A stretch of 64,000 nucleotides of DNA from NCBI GenBank assembly GCA_001632425.1, contig KV425571.1:313387-377386 (forward strand), read 5' to 3'. Shown piece by piece: positions 46,701-57,045 of the stretch. Position numbers and translations under genes: made by a program. The notes under the pieces are model-generated. The model was not told where the DNA came from, did no database searches, and saw only the letters and a program-made list of their open reading frames with translations. This DNA comes from Neolentinus lepideus HHB14362 ss-1 (taxonomy: Eukaryota; Basidiomycota; Agaricomycetes; Gloeophyllales; Gloeophyllaceae). Each line of letters begins with the position of its first letter. The stretch's first letter is position 1.

Positions 46701-48499
46701 CGTCCTGCGAGTGATAACGAATCTGCTTACGTTCAGTCAGCCAAGAAATAGGCAACCACAAGAACCAAGCAAGACGATAGACAGCGGCCGGGGCAGCTTC
46801 TCGCTAGTGTCGACTAGGCTGAGCAATATCTATATCAAAGACGCTTCACACATTATTGGCATTGATCCGGCAGTTGCTGCCGAGTATGTTTTCTCTGGAG
46901 CCAGCCCCATAGACACGTTCAGGCACAACGCAGATGTGGCAAAGAAGCATGGTCGGTTTGATCATGAACGCGCCTTTAAGTTATTACAGATGCTCTTGGA
47001 AAGCAAGGGCGGAGGCGATCGTGATTCAAAGGCGCCACTCCGACACCTTGTTACATCTTCGTTATCTGAACGTATACTGAGCGATCTGTACGTGTTTAAT
47101 ATTGGGTTTTCTAGGGACAGTAATACTGACGTTTTGCAGGTATCGTCAATTTTGCCAAGACAAGGACATCCAATTACTTGCTTCCATTGCGGCGATAAGT
47201 CTGCAGGCCTACTTCTCGTTTCAACAATGCAGTACGTGCGTCACGATTACATTCGAGTCCACGGCTAAGCACATTTGTTTTGAAGCGGTGTCTGCGCCGG
47301 CGAAGGTTATCAAGCAATCTCCCGCTCTATCCGCTTTGTCAAGAAAGCCTTCGACCGACTACTTCAACACCCGACGACTCACTGATAGCCGTTTCCAAAA
47401 TTTCTCCTTCATTAACCGACCCCGCCTCCCATCTTCTCCGGCTACTCCGCCCGGTCTAGTATACTCCATCTCAAATTCATCTAAGGGATCGTGGTCGAGC
47501 TTGTTCTATACTAGCGGTGGGCGCAATACCGTGATTGGAGCACCGGACTCGCCGCACGAACCAAGCCAAGGGGTTCCGCAATCAGGTGCAGGGATGGGGG
47601 TCCACTCCATTCCAGTTCCCGTGATCGCAAGCCGGCTCGGACAAGAGGCGTTGCGTAGGAAAGCGGTTCGACACGGCTCTCCTGCGAATCTCTCTTCCTC
47701 TAATTCGAAATCTTGGAACGATGGTTCCTTATCCATCTCGCGATCGACATCCTCCATACCGTCGGTCGGTCGGATCCGTCGACCGACATTCTCGCAAGTT
47801 GTCAACCCTAGATTCCCCCCCATGAAGAAGAATCTTGTATTCAAAGTTGATAATGAAAGCAGGTAAAAAGCTGTATGCACCTGAGCATTGAATCCCTTCT
47901 AATTCGTCGCGTCATCCAGCCCCAGTACTTCGTTGATGTTTACGCCGGAAATATTGACGCAGCTTCTCTGCCATGTCCTTTTATACGCTGAGACACTCTT
48001 CAGATGGGGGCTGCTGCAGAAGCGCGCCGAATTGATCTCTTCCATTGGGCACGAACCAAGTATGATGCGCGGCCTTGTCAAACAGAAAGAGCTAGCGTAC
48101 GGTATGTCTTCACCTGACCACCTGATCTTCCTGTATCGTCGTTGGCTGTGGTATCGATGTTGATGTGCGCTGTCTCCAGATCTGCGACGCCCATGTGTGA
48201 ACTGTGGTATGGACAATCCACACAATTTCCGAGGACACTGCCCCCACTGCGATTCTCGAACCACTAAACCTTGCTGCTCCATCTGTCGCTTGCCCGTGAA
48301 AGGTAAGCGATACATCCGTAACAGCGCGACGCGATGTTTTGATCACTGATGCCTGCGGCCAGGCCTCTCTTTCGATTGCCTGAAGTGTTGTCATCTCGTT
48401 CATATCGCTTGCCGGGCAAAACAACGTTTCACGACGTGTCCTGCAGGATGTGGCTGTGTTTGCGTAGCGGTAAATCAGGACTTTCAACCAAGCATGTAA
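43771..48499 (+). CDS. WDR59: WDR59/Sea3-type GATOR2 (SEACAT) subunit
   Basis: Scaffold of the GATOR2/SEACAT complex that signals amino-acid status to TORC1 at the vacuole. Sixteen exons from 43771-43893 to 48363-48499, including an 18-nt exon 44532-44549; 1283 aa. The N-terminal WD40 propeller (FVIDLQAPLEIPRFL, DVQWNPH, LIWDLL, VLIWDRRKGSVPL, IYGIDWSHHE, CSLDRTIKVWDF) is followed by an RWD domain (CTLGLHGPWGESSSVFIRVTF). A long Ser-rich low-complexity region comes next, then the C-terminal RING-like zinc module (CVNCGMDN, CPHCDS, CSICRLP, CLKCCHLVH, CPAGCGCVC), a WDR59-class order. The intron after GAT GA at 45849 was chosen so the frame enters the RWD domain. Confidence 0.93.
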
Positions 48500-48646
48500 T
48501 TGTATAGTAGCACTACAGTGATTGTAATCTTTCGCCTTCCGCGACGGACGGTTGACTACCTCCACACCCGTTCTGTACTCTATGTATCCATTAGTCAGTA
48601 TTCTGCAATCCGTAGAGCACTCTATCCTGCTTTGTTCACTCCCACA

Positions 48647-49687
48647 TTAAAACTCCAGCTTGGTTATCTCCTCCAAGCCGCTCACAACTTTCGTAGGTCC
48701 GACATCGAGCAGTCTGTCATGCCATCCGTTGTGGGCTCGGTCAACCCAGATGGTGTTCATACCATAAGAGCGTGCACCAGCTATATCAAAGGGGTTCCTG
48801 GTAGTATTAGAGTGCGGTAACTTAGTCGTCAAAGTGTAAGAGAGGACAGTGAACGCACCCGCTAACGAGCCAGACGTCGGTCTTGCGGTCTTGCATTCCC
48901 AAGAACTGGACGAGTCCCTCGTATACCTCTGGCGACGGTTTGTATTTTTTGACGGAGTTAACGAGGTATCTGGGAAGGGTGATAGGGAGTGATGCAGCCA
49001 TAATAGATTTTGTGACCATCTAGACAAGGTTTGTATAGAGCATCAAAATGTTCCAAGATGAGAAATATCTGACATGTGTACCTCGTCGGTCCCTAAACGA
49101 ACGAAGGGCGTCAGATATGGAAATTCCGGACAAAAGGAAAACACATACCGTTGCTGAACAGCACAACTTGGACATCAGTGCGTGAAAGAAGATGCTTTAC
49201 TGAAGAGGAAGCGTCCTCAAAACTGACAAGACATTTGCGAATCAATTTCCGCCGCAAACGACGGGCGACATACCTAGGCAGTTCGTGGTACGCCTGCATC
49301 AGCGCCTCGACCGTCGGCGCTGTCAAGGGAATGTTCATATCCGCTGCTGCATTGAGGAGAGACTTTCGTGTCACGACGTCGAAAGATTCATAAATATCTG
49401 TGCGAGCTTCAGGATTTCTCCACGAATTCTAGTCCGCCAGAACGGCTCACTCATGGAATTAAATCTCCATGTGTACCTTCAACAACATTCAGAACATTAA
49501 AAAATGAGGCCTGTGCGTCCGGAAAGACCTACTCTAGTTGATATGTCCTCCACGATGTGGCCAAAGACTTCGCTTGCTCCTCCGATTGAATCTCCTTCAC
49601 ATACTTCTGGATAGATCGTGCGATGGCACCAGTGTTGAGCAGAGTGCCATAGATATCAAACGCCAACACTTTCTTTCCGGAAGCCAT
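48647..49687 (-). CDS. Haloacid dehalogenase type II-like hydrolase
   Basis: HAD-superfamily hydrolase (2-haloacid dehalogenase-like). Seven exons: 49687-49533, 49476-49451, 49397-49274, 49222-49149, 49092-49082 (11 nt), 49019-48859 and 48797-48647; 233 aa. Motif I is VLAFDIYGTL (nucleophilic Asp in FDIYGT), followed by YQLEYTWRFNSM and YESFDVVTRKSL. Motif II is VVLFSNGTDE, motif III is the Lys in YKPSPEVY, and motif IV is SGNPFDIAGA with the acidic residue; GMNTIWVDR follows. This is the usual order for L-haloacid dehalogenase-like enzymes, common in fungi with unclear substrates. The start at 49687 (MASGKKVLAF) is the nearest ATG to motif I. Confidence 0.92.
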
Positions 49688-50240
49688 GGTAGAGAGATGA
49701 ATGATGCCACAACACACTTAAGCCTTTAGGCCTACAGGTTCAAGTTATGTAACCTCTGCAGATGTAACTTAAATAGCATTAATCGAACTCTAAACTCGTG
49801 TAAATCCCCTGCTTTAAACCCGATTAGCGCGTCGCTGTGAGCGCCAACTGAAGCCACTGGACCAAAACTAATAGGGAACCGGAGATATATCATATACTAG
49901 ATTTACATTTTCTTCAGGCTGACGTCATTTGACGGTGTACCGCGGATCACGTTGCCCACGTGACTCTGGTGGTACATTACCGAAGATTACCGACCAGTTC
50001 CTAGGCTCGTGACCATTATGCCCCAATGGTGGTACGACAGGCTGGTCACGAGCCTAACCAGTTCCGAACGGATGGTGAAGGATCCAGGTGGTTCTCGGTC
50101 TGGCAAATAGACATGCTTGGGTCGTGCATGCTCCGTCCGCGTCATCCCTTCCATTCCCGAGCGATGCTAACGTTTATATATTCCACTGACCGCCGCAAAT
50201 TATCCATTCCCTCCTCCGTTCCAGTTAACTCTTCTCTACC
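49688..50240. promoter_or_regulatory. Divergent promoter region with inverted repeat
   Basis: 553 bp between divergently transcribed HAD and membrane-protein genes. A CACGTG E-box-like site lies near 49958. A 14-bp inverted repeat TAGGCTCGTGACCA (50002-50015) and its exact complement (50043-50056) enclose a nested CCATT...AATGG pair. A TATA-like TATATATT lies near 50174. No gene seen. Confidence 0.5.
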
Positions 50241-51304
50241 ATGAATCCCATTATCTTCGGCCTCGACTTGCGGAACATCCGCCCCTCGGCGTTCAGGTCG
50301 AAGAACATGTGGAACAGAGCATACCGCTACCGGCCAACCCGGTTTGTACTCTACCAGTTGGCTATGACCATCACAGTCGTAGCTGAGTGTTTGGCTACTT
50401 ATGCTCTTGACAAGTGAGCCACACTTCCATACCTATTACCGGGCAGTTGTGCGATGCTAATGGATTGTATTCGCGGTCCAGGTATCTCCATCTTCAAGAT
50501 CACGCTCAAAGTAGATACCCAGGCGTCTATGTATACAATAATGATGTGAGCATCTTTAGCAACCCTCGGTTCGGAATTTGGGCGCGACTGACTCAAATCT
50601 GCAGATCGTTGGGGCGACTGGCTTCACAATCTTCGCCGGAGTCTTCAACGCCTGTGTCTTTGTGCGCATCACCTACTCCTGGTCTTCGTCCGGAAATCTC
50701 ACCCACATGTCCTTGATAGGGATCCATGTACTTTTTCCTCCTGTTCTGGCCCGAGTCGCGTGAGACACCAATGTGGGCTGTCATAAAACAAGTTGGTGCC
50801 GTGGTAGCCATGCTCTCGGTGCTCGTCGCTGCCATTGTATCTACTGTAAGTGACTCAGCTTTTTGGAATGTTCAGTAGTACTGATATAGTATGCGCTCAC
50901 AGGTTATTGGAGCGACACATTCAGCCTCAATTCATGGCGTAGATGAGGCTATAAGACAGCAGATAATAGCGGACTCCGCAGTCCCTCTAAGTACGCAATC
51001 GCATGTTGTTCAGAAGGCGAACGCATCTGACGCAGTCTGATTCGATTAGAATATAGTCACTACAGCTACATAATTGCATACGTTGTCCTTCTTTGGATAG
51101 GCTGGGTGTTTACCTTTGCGAGGTGAGTATCTCCAATTTATCTCCGTGAAGAATTGAAAGAGACGGCTCATCCCGGGTGTTCGCAGTACCGTCGTGGTTT
51201 TTGTCGCATCACATTATTACTTGCACCACCAATCACCTGCTCGTCCCGTAAGAGTGGGAACATCAGACTCGCTGAAAGCTCTCCAGCCGTCTCGCACCGT
51301 TTAA
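50241..51304 (+). CDS. Four-span membrane protein of unknown function
   Basis: Seven exons: 50241-50413, 50482-50545, 50605-50661, 50720-50845, 50903-50990, 51050-51122 and 51187-51304; 232 aa. Predicted membrane segments are VLYQLAMTITVVAECLATYA, VGATGFTIFAGVFNACVFGS with MYFFLLFW directly after it, VGAVVAMLSVLVAAIVSTVI, and IIAYVVLLWIGWVFTFA followed by TVVVFVASHYY. The N-terminal cytosolic part is basic (RNIRPSAFRSKNMWNRAYRYR). The size and four-helix layout are MARVEL-like, a class common among unannotated fungal plasma-membrane or eisosome proteins, but no diagnostic motif is seen. The third intron (50662-50719) was chosen because it joins FNACVF to GSMYFFLLFW in frame. Confidence 0.75.
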
Positions 51305-51500
51305 CTTATTTTTGACGACCTACCTTACGATGAATCCAATGATAGACTACTTTAGCTTGTATACCTTGTTCCGTATCATGTAGTGCACCGTGGCGATGTC
51401 CATCTAATTCGATGTAGCGATAATGTATACGTATGTAGTCTTGTAATCTGCCGACGAATAGATCCTTGAGATATTACGGGGATTGATCTGTGGTACTGTC

Positions 51501-52302
51501 CTAGCTTGGCCCATTGATTGGTATCGTCTCAACGACTTGGAACGGATCTTTGAAGCCATTTCTATGAAGTATGCATAGTTCCTTCGTTTCCCATTCCATT
51601 GGTCCTGGAAACGATTTGGCTAAATCTGGTATGGCATTCACTGCAGCAACCTTCAAAAGAAAGTATGAGGCCTGTTTCGAATGCATGATGCAAGAGAATT
51701 AGACAAACCCTTCCCTGCCACTGCCCAAGGCTCAGATGCGGCTTGAAGTGTCTCTCGATAGCGCCACATAAAGCTTCATCACCATCGCCCGAATCTTCCT
51801 TCGGCAAGCGTACGCCCTCCCGTATCTGCTCGTCGTAGGGTCTTAGTTTTGGATCTGACATGAGAATGTGCCGCATCAAATCTCCCAGCCACGAACTCCC
51901 TTCAGGCCTAAGGTAGACAGTCGCAGACTTGCTAGAATGCAAAAAGTAGCCCAAAGCATCTTCCCCAGAGCCAAGAGACACAGTCAGCTCGTCGCCCGTC
52001 ATACGATAGCTCCGACACGCATTCCGGAGTTTCTCCATCGTCTCGCCGTATACTTGAGCATTCTCCTGAGGGTGGACAAAGGGATATAGAATAGTGATGT
52101 GGGGCATTGGCCAGCGGTGGATGTGTCGGTCGTGGACAGACCGGACTTTATGTATCCAGTCTAGCAGTTGGAAGGTGTTGACCGTGTCATTACCCAAGTT
52201 AGACTCGAGCTTTCTCCAGCCTCTTGGAATGAGCACAACAGCTGATTTGTACGACTTGTGGTCCGGTAGCGCGTTGGATCCTCCGACTCTAGACCTGGAC
52301 AT
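51501..52302 (-). CDS. 2H phosphoesterase (2'-5' RNA ligase superfamily)
   Basis: Predicted cyclic-phosphodiesterase/RNA ligase-fold protein; substrate unknown. Two exons (52302-51709 and 51650-51501) encode 247 aa. The two catalytic H-x-T/S-x motifs are present: MPHITILYPF and KPHLSLGQW. After the second motif come VAAVNAIPDL, WETKELCIL and DPFQVVETIP, as in the family C-terminus. The start MSRSRVGG at 52302 is preferred; the frame is open upstream to 52383. Upstream frames (52627-52304) overlap the opposite promoter and are not joined. Donor GTTTGT at 51708 is unusual, but the junction restores the canonical C-terminal strand. Confidence 0.85.
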
Positions 52303-52635
52303 GCTATGATAAATAAGGGTACGATGTAAAGACACAGAGGATGCAGCTTTCGGGTAACCTTGCGGTCGAATGAACATAAGCATGTAGAGCTTCTGATCCT
52401 TCCCAGAAAGCCGACAAGGGGTGTGGCGGTGTACTCACGTGGCAAAAGGTGACGTTTGACGGCGCCAAGAATAGATCAAGATCCCCATCGACGTCATTTC
52501 GCTGCTCTTCGCGACTCTGCTTCAACTCCAAATATAAGATGCGAGGCCTCGACAGAAATGTGTCTCTCTGTTTTTTCATCACCCACGACGGCGGCCGCCA
52601 ACATTTTCTACTATTCGCTGCCATCATCCCCCGGC
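52303..52635. promoter_or_regulatory. Divergent promoter region
   Basis: 333 bp between divergent 2H-phosphoesterase and Mug190-like genes; both promoters must lie here. Frames run in on both sides, so 5' extensions of either protein cannot be excluded. Confidence 0.4.
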
Positions 52636-55600
52636 ATGGCGCCGCGGCAAAACCATAAGCTGCATGAACCCTACTCGATGAATAATCCTGTTCCTATAGT
52701 TCCACTGAAGAGCGTTATCGACCCGCGCAAACGTACTGAAAACAAGGCTAATAGAGTTGCCGGAAAACAGCAAAGGGAGGAGCAGAAGCAAAATGAGAAG
52801 TTAGTAAATCAGACGGTGAAGGATCCTGTCACAGGTGATAATGTGGTGAGCATACTACGTTGCTGCAATTGTTGGAGTACATCTGATTTTTTTAGACGAC
52901 CAAAGACGGAGACGAAGAACCGGACCCTAGAACCCAAGGAGAGAACATCCTCGACCAAGACTTTCCTCCGCCCGATTGGGCAGCACATCGCCGCCGGGTA
53001 GTCTCAATCACGACTCAACTCATAACTCGCATAACATTCGCATACACTGTATCACCCTTGATTGCATATTTCCTGTCGCGGCTTCCATACATCAGACCGA
53101 CCTCCGCCACAGCCACATCAATACTCTTCCTCCTGTCTCTAATTCCCCCAACTCTGTTCGCCAGCGGTTGCATATATAAACTTTATCACGACGCTGACAG
53201 CGACTTCGACGACAGACTGTGGCATGCTGAGCGGGAGCGCGGCTGGCGAGGTGGGAAGGACCGGAACAATGACGGGACAATAGAAGGTGAGGAGCGCTTC
53301 AAGGAGAGCGCGGAGTGGGTGAATGACTTGGTCAAGGGTATCTGGCCGATCATCAACCCAGACATGTGGGTTAGACGAGGACTCCTATGATTGTAATCTG
53401 GCTGATCTCGCACAGGTTCGACTCGCTGTTGGACATGCTCGAGGATATCATGCAGTCTAGTGTTCCTCGATTTATCGTAAGTCATGCATACTTATTTCGT
53501 AGTGGTGGCTGAACAGGTTCGTTTCTAGCACTCCGTCCGTGTGTCCGGCTTCGGTTTCGGCACGACGCCTATGCGGATAACGTCCATCAGGTCTCTTCCC
53601 GACGCTAGGACTGACGACATCCTAGAAGGCATCGACGAAAAGGAGAAGGAGCGCTTGTGCGGCGAACACGTCGTAAGTAGTCACATCCGCTTACATCGTC
53701 GTGGAGCTTACTTGCGTCCGCTAGAACCTGGAGGTGTCGTTTGCGTACCGGGCTAAGCCCAGCGGGAATTCCGTAGATTCGAAGGCACATAGCCCTCAGT
53801 AGGTTAAGTTGTCTGGTTGCAGTCGCTGCAATACTCACTCTGGTACTAGCTTGTTATCAGAGTTCTACTTGGGCATGAAGGGTGTGTTTGACAAGAGAGT
53901 TCGTAAGTAGCTCTAGCTGTTGGCAGTCTAAGAGGTGACACAAAATATTTACTGTTGCTCTCCAGCTGTGTGGGTCGAGGTGACCGGCGTCGCGGGCACA
54001 GCGCGAGTGCGAATGGAACTCATCCCCGATCCTCCCTTGTAAGCATGCCTGCTTTCCAATGTATACCGCTTACTCGTGAACCTTTTTCCAGTATCAAGAC
54101 GACCTTCATTACCCTGATGGGTCTCCCGTCTGTGTCGCTCTCAGTCGTGCCCATGTCCGAGCACCTGCCGAACATGATGAATGTCCCGCTACTGAGTAAC
54201 TTCATCACCAAGAGCATCAACGCGGCCGCTGCGGAGTATGTGGCACCAAAGAGCCTCACACTGGATATGCAGCAGCTCATTAGTGGTGATGATATCAAGA
54301 AAGGTGTGTATCGTACGCGGATACTAGTCCTGGGGAGGATGCTGATTTGAACGCGACAGATACACAGTCGATGGGTGTTCTGATCGTGCATATTCATCGG
54401 GCAGTTGGCTTGAAAAAGATGGATGCGAGTAATGCCAGTCGTGCGTGTCTCCTTTCGTTGTCTTTTGTATTTGTTCATCCACCATGACCCTGTGCTGATA
54501 TTGGTGTGCGTTGGGTTGAATCACGACAGCGGCCGACCCCTACGTTACTCTGACGTACTCAAAGCAAGGCAAACCGCTGTTCAGCACGCGGATTATTGAA
54601 GGCGACTTGAATCCCGTATTCGAAGAGATGGCGACTCTGCCTGTCGACCCGAATACAGTGAAGATTGGAGAGAACTTGAGCTTGCAGCTGTGGGACTCTG
54701 ATAGGGCAAGTGCGGTATGTATCATCCATTGCCGGATCGTAGAGTTGTCTGTGACGGAGTGGCCTCCAATGATACGTATTCTACAGGACGACATGATGGG
54801 CTTCGTGGAAGTCAGCATTGTGGACTTGATCCGTGATAAGAACAAGCCGGTTCGTCGCTGGACACCGCTAGCAAGCCCTGATGACAAGTCTCGTCCGGGA
54901 GAGATCGAATGTAGTATTGGTTATTACAGCAAATTGCCGCCGAACTCGGCATTCAGGACTGACGGACATGATCCTGGTATTCCTGAGGACCTCAAGGACA
55001 ACCCATCCTTCGAGCAGGCAAAATCCGTTGCGCTAAACGATCTGGAGACCGCTGTTTTGTGCACTCCGCCGGATTCGGAATGGCCGAGCGGGATTCTGAG
55101 CGTGCAGGTGCACGAGATCAGAGGACTAATGGTCAAGCGCTATGGGAAAGAGAACAGAGGCCATGCCGGTGAGAAGGGTCAAGAAGACGCAGAGAAGGAG
55201 CAAGAACAGGGCAAGGGGTTGCCCAGTTCATATGCTTGCATGTACGCTGGAATTTGGAAAACTAGGCATGAGCCAAAACTGATGTGCGCTCAGCGAAATT
55301 AACGATCAGTTGGTGAGATCAGTGACAGGCCACCTTATGGGACTCCCATTTGACACCATTAAACACAAGGTTTATTCGACGCGAGTGAAGCCTGTCACGG
55401 CAGCGCCTATATTCAATGCAGGAACGGAAAGGTTCCTCCGCGACTGGAGAACGGCCCATGTCAATGTCATTGTGCGCGATGAGAGGATGCGGGAGAATGA
55501 CCCAGTCCTAGGCATGGTCTTCCTGAAGGTGAGGCACGATGTCAAATTGGGTACGAGGTTTGACCTGACGCCTCAATGGCAGCTGTCCGACCTCTTCGTC

Positions 55601-56707
55601 AATGCCTCCCAGGTTACGAGGTTTTACTCCCTGGAGCATGGCGTTGGCTATGGGCGAATAAGGATATCGGTCCTGTTTAGGCCAGTCCAAGCGAAGTTAC
55701 CACCAAGTCTTCTGGGCTTCGACACTGGTACCCTCATTGTGAACAGTGTCCATGCCAAGCCAAACGCAATCCACGAAGACGAGTTGGCCAAGTGTAAATT
55801 GCGTATGAAGACTTACACAAGCAGCGCAAAGCTTTCGAGGTCGACTTCTCAGAGGCAGAATGATGGCTCAATAGCTTGGAGCGCACCTGACCCATCTGAG
55901 ATACCGGTGCAAAAGCGATACAGCTCTGCGCTCATGGTTGCATTCAAATCTCCTAATACTCTGACAGGGAGCAAGAAACGGGCTCTCGCGGTGCTCTGGC
56001 TATGCGATCTCGTGGATAACGAGGAGAAGAGCATTACTGTAAATCTATGGCAATCGGAAGACTACGAACGGCTGAAGCAGAACTATGTTCCTCCAGATGG
56101 AGACCTGTCCGCCTGGGACAACGACAAGGAGAAGATGCACAAGATAGGCACCGTTGAGCTGGACGTTACGTTCAGACCAGGAATCACTGCTGCGCACGAG
56201 CGCATGATGAACGACAGTAGCAAGGCCATGAAGCGGCAGTGGGAAGAATTCGACCGTAGAGATGCTGCAGGCTTGACTGAGAAGGTTGGGGAGGAAAGTT
56301 CGAGCGTTCGAGAAGCAGAGGTTAGGGAGGCATGGCGGAGGAATTCGTGGAGCCCTGTCAGCGCCGGAAGCTCCAGCACATGGGTTAATCCTGAAGATGT
56401 CCAAATGGACGTGTACGACGCCAAGGGCGGCGTCGACGAACACCATGATCACGACAATCCTGAGTATGACGATAGTCACGGATCAGAGCAAGAAAAAGAG
56501 GACGACAACACCCACAATCCAATCAAGAAATTCAAGCAATGGAAAGAGCACGAACACGCGCTAGGTCGTGAACATCGGGGATTGAAGCAGGCAAAGCCTG
56601 CTCGGACGGCCAAGTGGATCAAAGATAATATCGAAAATACCGCCGACACGGTCGAGGGTCTCTTCAAGCAGAGCGCTAGGGAACCGGACGTTGAGACGGA
56701 AGTATAA
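52636..56707 (+). CDS. Mug190-like SMP/C2-domain membrane-tether protein
   Basis: Probable ER membrane-contact-site lipid-transfer protein (extended-synaptotagmin/tricalbin relatives; fission yeast Mug190 layout). Thirteen exons: 52636-52845, 52896-53365, 53416-53476, 53529-53672, 53725-53798, 53850-53902, 53966-54038, 54092-54303, 54360-54440, 54530-54714, 54787-55241, 55294-55312 (19 nt), 55370-56707; 1124 aa. An N-terminal hydrophobic hairpin (VSPLIAYFL and ATSILFLLSLIPPTLFASG) is followed by an SMP domain (ESAEWVNDLVKGIWPIINP to NFITKSINAA). The first C2 domain is MGVLIVHIHRAVGLKKMD with DPYVTLTY; a second begins GILSVQVHEIRGL; a third, more divergent C2-like region (GTLIVNSVHA) follows. 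The tail is Lys/Glu/His-rich. The exon at 53850 (HLLSEFYLGMKG) is supported by the family HLL motif. Confidence 0.92.
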
Positions 56708-57045
56708 TGCCATGCGAATTCTGCGACGATGATAGCTGTACGATACTAACAGGACGTGAGGGTATTAGACGTTACATGGGTATAATCTGTAATCGTATCA
56801 CTTGTATGTAAGCTACCATTCAATATCTCCCTGCAATCATATACCCTGGACACAATTCTCACCTAAACCACAAGAAAAGCAACCAGTGCAGGATGGTTCG
56901 GCCCTTGAGTTGAACTCTGGCAACTTCTCCATCACATGCACAGTGAACTACTCATTCCTGCAAGACTTGGCGTGCTTTATTAGCGCGCTGAAAATATGCT
57001 TAGTACTCGGCAACAGGATGTCAACGCTTAGGCACTCGCTGGTCA
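56708..57045. other. Intergenic, convergent 3' ends
   Basis: 338 bp between the converging Mug190-like and GCP2 genes. It contains only the two 3' UTRs; a short plus ORF (56802-57062) is antisense to the GCP2 end and has no support. Confidence 0.5.

Noticed and set aside
49285..49500. Plus-strand ORF over HAD gene
   Set aside because: Shadow of HAD exons supported by motifs I and II.
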